The notes below the pieces were generated by a model. It saw only the letters and a program-made list of their open reading frames with translations. It was not told the origin of the DNA and searched no databases. The position numbers and the translations under genes were made by a program. From an uncultured Verrucomicrobia subdivision 3 bacterium (lineage in GTDB: Bacteria; Verrucomicrobiota; Verrucomicrobiia; Limisphaerales; UBA11358): 64,000 nucleotides of DNA. The stretch covers positions 62,001 to 126,000 of the forward strand of contig CAIXUZ010000038.1 in NCBI GenBank assembly GCA_903922735.1, written 5' to 3'. How positions within the stretch are numbered: the stretch's first letter is position 1; each line of letters opens with the position of its first letter. Of the stretch, positions 61,771 through 64,000 are shown piece by piece.

Positions 61771-62682
61771 TTAAATCGCTGGTGGCATCTTGACCCCCAG
61801 CGGGTGTTTGCGGTCTTTCGCCTCCCTTTCAAAAATCGGGCCGACCGTGACAATTACATTCGGGCCATCGGCAATAGCGGAAGCGCAATCCGGTGCCGCC
61901 GAGCGTTCGCCGGGGCCGGGATGATTCACGCTGGCGGATTTGAGCTTGGGCGGCTGGCCGTTTAAGCGCGGGTAGCCAAAGGTGATTTTCACCTCCGGAA
62001 TGGCGCTGCGCCGGATTTTTTCGGTGGAATAAACTTCCACAAACGCCGAGTGCTTTGACCAGAAGGTGAAGTCGTCTCCCTCAAATCGCAGGCTGCCGAT
62101 TTCATGCGCCTGACCGGCGGAATCCTTGACGCGGCAGGTGAACCAGGTGTTGGTCTTGCCGTCGCTCATCTCGGTTTTGGCCTTCAAGATCTGGTAGGTG
62201 TAAGTACCTTTCGTCCACGCAAACGGGCGGCGCACGCTGGCGAACTCCCCTTCGTATCCGGCGCTTTCGACGAGGCAGTCGGATCCGGCGATCCGGACAT
62301 GTTCCATTCCCACGGGCGTTTTCTTGTCGCGTGACCAGCGCGAAAAGATTGCGCCTTTGCCGGGATGAACGCGCGTGTGGTTGGTGGCATTGGCCCAGCC
62401 GTTGATGTTTGATTGCAGGCCGCCGTAAAAATCGAGGCCGTTGATCCGCGCCAGGCCGCAGGGCGAGACATAGAGATTTATCGTTGCCGGCACATCCCGA
62501 TCAATCGTCACCTCCACTTCCAGCGATTGAAAATGCGGCGTCGGGTTTTCAAAAGTCCACCAGATGTCGGCGAGATGCCACGGCGGTGGCGGCAGCGGTT
62601 TGGCCGCGGGCGTCTCGGCCGCAGGGAGCGCGCCCGGTGGTATTTGCAGCAAGGCGATGAGAATGGCGAGCGCGGGTTTCAC
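61771..62682 (-). CDS. Exported DUF3472-like protein
   Basis: 303 residues with signal peptide (MKPALAILIALLQIPPGALPAAE). The mature part shows FYGGLQSNINGW, GAIFSRWSRDKKTP and the SAGYEGEFASVRRPFAWTKGTYTYQI segment, which resemble DUF3472, a beta-rich domain found with glycan-degrading systems. No catalytic residues are assigned. The C-terminus is Pro/Asn-rich. It is the first gene of the minus-strand polysaccharide group, which reaches down to GH88. It may bind or cleave the substrate at the cell surface. Confidence 0.6.
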   Translation of the reverse strand: MKPALAILIALLQIPPGALPAAETPAAKPLPPPPWHLADIWWTFENPTPHFQSLEVEVTIDRDVPATINLYVSPCGLARINGLDFYGGLQSNINGWANATNHTRVHPGKGAIFSRWSRDKKTPVGMEHVRIAGSDCLVESAGYEGEFASVRRPFAWTKGTYTYQILKAKTEMSDGKTNTWFTCRVKDSAGQAHEIGSLRFEGDDFTFWSKHSAFVEVYSTEKIRRSAIPEVKITFGYPRLNGQPPKLKSASVNHPGPGERSAAPDCASAIADGPNVIVTVGPIFEREAKDRKHPLGVKMPPAI

Positions 62683-62816
62683 GGTTTGGAGACTTGAAGA
62701 ATTTAATGCCAGTCGGCCCGTGAAAAAAGAAAACTTTTACAAAAGTACGCGGAGACATATTTCCGGTTAAATCGGCGTGGAGTTATTTGAGTCAGAGGTT
62801 CTCTTGCGGAAAAAGT

Positions 62817-62842
62817 GGTTGTCCGACATGGATTCGATCCAA
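62817..62842 (-). other. tRNA 3'-end-like sequence, possible attachment site
   Basis: Read on the minus strand, TTGGATCGAATCC is followed by ATGTCGGACAACCAC. This looks like the T-arm, acceptor strand and CCA of a tRNA, but no 5' half (TGTCCGA) is found 75 bases upstream and the outer T-stem pairs are poor. Integrases often leave such fragments when elements insert into tRNA genes. Confidence 0.3.
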
Positions 62843-62971
62843 TGTTTTCGGTATTCACGTTACTGCTCATACTTGCCAACATGCGCTTATGGCGGCACAC
62901 ATACATACAGCAATAACCCAATAGAAACAAATGGAATATCGCATCTTTGGGCAATGATGGGTTGATTTTCA

Positions 62972-63054
62972 TGTGCGGATTTGTGCGAGATATTTATGCT
63001 GTGCGGTGATTGTGCGGTAAAATAAACGACCATCTTTTGTGCGGATATGTGCGG
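62972..63054. repeat. Three pairs of TGTGCGG direct repeats
   Basis: TGTGCGGATTTGTGCGA at 62972-62988, TGTGCGGTGATTGTGCGG at 63000-63017 and TGTGCGGATATGTGCGG at 63038-63054 contain two heptamers each, in the same direction. Start spacings are 28 and 38 bp. They could be regulator-binding sites or iterons. Confidence 0.6.
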
Positions 63055-63297
63055 CAATAGCCAACCTTTTTAAGACCGTAATAAATGACCTGAATTCGAG
63101 TTGAGCGTGTTCGTGGTGAATGTTTGCGCTTGCGGCACGCTTTGGCTTTCGACTGAATACCGGAATTCGTAATAATCATTTTGCATTCAAAAAAGTTTAA
63201 GCAAATCTGACCGATTCTTGAGATGAGAGTAAAATATTGGTCACTACAATTGGCAACCAGACAGAGGCGAACATCAACCAAACCGCGACGCTGAAAA

Positions 63298-64000
63298 ATG
63301 AAAAATCCAAAAGACTCTAAATTGGGACAGCCGACGGAACCTGCCCAAGTGCTGTACGTTGGAGCTTTTTCATTGCACAGGATAGACGATACAAGGGCAC
63401 GATTATCCATCAACCTACCCTTTGAAAATGAATTGTTAACCGCTGAGGAAAAAGCCGCGTATTTTGAAGATTTAGTCAAACGGAATGGGATTCCGAATAA
63501 AACTAAAAATGCAAAATATCTCAGGCAAAAAGCTGCCAAGTTAAAACAACAAGCAAGCCAATTAGATTTTGAAGAAGCCAAGCCGCTCATATGGAAGGCG
63601 GACAGCCTTGAAGACTGGGCAGACCAGCTTGAGGATACCGATGACCCAGAAACAATTGCTGCCCAAAGGGAGCCGGGATTCCCTGATGAAGCGGATGAAC
63701 GGCCATCAATTGATGAGGAGAACATCGAGTTCATCCAGCAGCAAAAGGAAGAAAAGGACCGTCTAAAAAAGCAGGCTTCATTTTGGAAAAACATCCATTC
63801 CATGAATGAAGACCAAGTCTATAGGTTTTTATTTGGGGGGCCGTCAATCGAAGGTGCTCCAACTCCAGGATCTTCAGACTGGTCCGTGGCACTATTCGTT
63901 CTCGCTCAAAGAAACAACTTCGCCCTTAAAGTGATGGCTAGCGATATGAGGGCTTCACTAAATCAGGTTTTGGAGCTGGCAAAACTGGGAAATGAAGGCG
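63298..64000 (+). CDS. Unrecognised protein, N-terminal part (runs off the window)
   Basis: The frame from ATG 63298 is open to the window end, at least 234 residues. The protein is hydrophilic and strongly charged, with EEKAAYFEDLVKRNG, a helical Lys/Gln-rich stretch (YLRQKAAKLKQQASQLDFEE), an acidic segment (LEDTDDPET) and a later helical coil (IQQQKEEKDRLKKQASFWKN). There is no signal peptide, no membrane segment and no recognised family. Base composition is plainly AT-richer than the rest of the window, which suggests acquired DNA. The start is the first ATG after a stop-rich stretch. Confidence 0.65.
   Translation, partial: MKNPKDSKLGQPTEPAQVLYVGAFSLHRIDDTRARLSINLPFENELLTAEEKAAYFEDLVKRNGIPNKTKNAKYLRQKAAKLKQQASQLDFEEAKPLIWKADSLEDWADQLEDTDDPETIAAQREPGFPDEADERPSIDEENIEFIQQQKEEKDRLKKQASFWKNIHSMNEDQVYRFLFGGPSIEGAPTPGSSDWSVALFVLAQRNNFALKVMASDMRASLNQVLELAKLGNEG

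Larger units (their letters stand above)
62683..63297. other. AT-richer boundary region between the polysaccharide locus and an unknown gene
   Basis: No gene is supported in these 615 bp. It contains a sequence like the 3' end of a tRNA on the minus strand (62817-62842), three TGTGCGG-based direct repeats (62972-63054) and a gradual loss of GC towards the right. A serine-rich frame on the minus strand (62994-63803) is a shadow of the gene on the right. Confidence 0.5.

Noticed and set aside
62994..63803. Serine-rich 269-residue reading frame on the minus strand
   Set aside because: It is the antisense shadow of the open, better-composed gene from 63298 on the plus strand; it has no family and its tail crosses the repeat region.

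Overview
The window is a GC-rich bacterial chromosome segment, most likely from the Verrucomicrobiota (Pedosphaera/Limisphaerales-like). The evidence is indirect. There is a prepilin-like protein with an [10 protein letters not shown]-terminus, very long secreted Ig/lamin-tail and glycoside-hydrolase proteins rich in Asn-Thr and ending in a typical verrucomicrobial C-terminal domain, few clear Shine-Dalgarno sequences, and several families of short palindromic dispersed repeats. No 16S rRNA or universal marker is present, so the assignment is an inference.

Layout. 1-5161: end of a TatD hydrolase, a secreted GH5-like glycosidase, tcdA and a DUF1080 protein. 5281-10359: a YyaL/DUF255 thioredoxin-like protein, then a tightly overlapping CPBP protease-thiL-tsaE-tsaB operon. 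10729-14809: a prepilin-like protein and a giant secreted Ig/lamin-tail protein. 14950-19318: leuB, a Nudix hydrolase, tadA, dprA, hypB. 19319-21617: a small accessory island between hypB and hypA holding a 21-bp tandem repeat and two small genes of unknown function. 21618-31273: hypA, a CBS/DRTGG inorganic pyrophosphatase, a membrane-anchored GrpE-like protein, radC, a small ECF-sigma operon, two adjacent dTMP-kinase paralogues, a DAHP synthase and a FadL-type porin. 31371-37676: a four-gene signalling cluster (methyltransferase plus three histidine-kinase proteins). 37742-41115: ferredoxin, pyruvate kinase, a GT39-type membrane glycosyltransferase. 41190-54894: a respiratory complex I operon, nuoB to nuoN on the minus strand and without nuoA, with a tRNA-Gln gene on the opposite strand between nuoE and nuoF. 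55119-62682: a polysaccharide-degradation locus (KDG-kinase-like, GH88, Tat-exported barrel-like protein, heparinase II/III, GH16, DUF3472-like). 62683-64000: an AT-richer boundary and the start of an unrecognised gene that runs off the window.

How the genes fit together. thiL, tsaE and tsaB combine thiamine diphosphate and t6A synthesis, and tcdA adds a second t6A-related step. The nuo genes build the peripheral and membrane arms of complex I; a perfect TGTGA-N6-TCACA site lies upstream of nuoB and of the divergent sugar kinase. In the polysaccharide locus the lyase would yield unsaturated uronosyl oligosaccharides, GH88 would remove the unsaturated uronate, and the kinase would feed the resulting keto-deoxy sugar into central metabolism.

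The best candidates for undescribed biology are the methyltransferase/6-TM kinase/REC-kinase cluster, the two-gene cassette with the 21-bp tandem repeat inside the hypAB locus, and the hairpin repeat element with terminal inverted repeats, whose two copies show compensatory stem changes.
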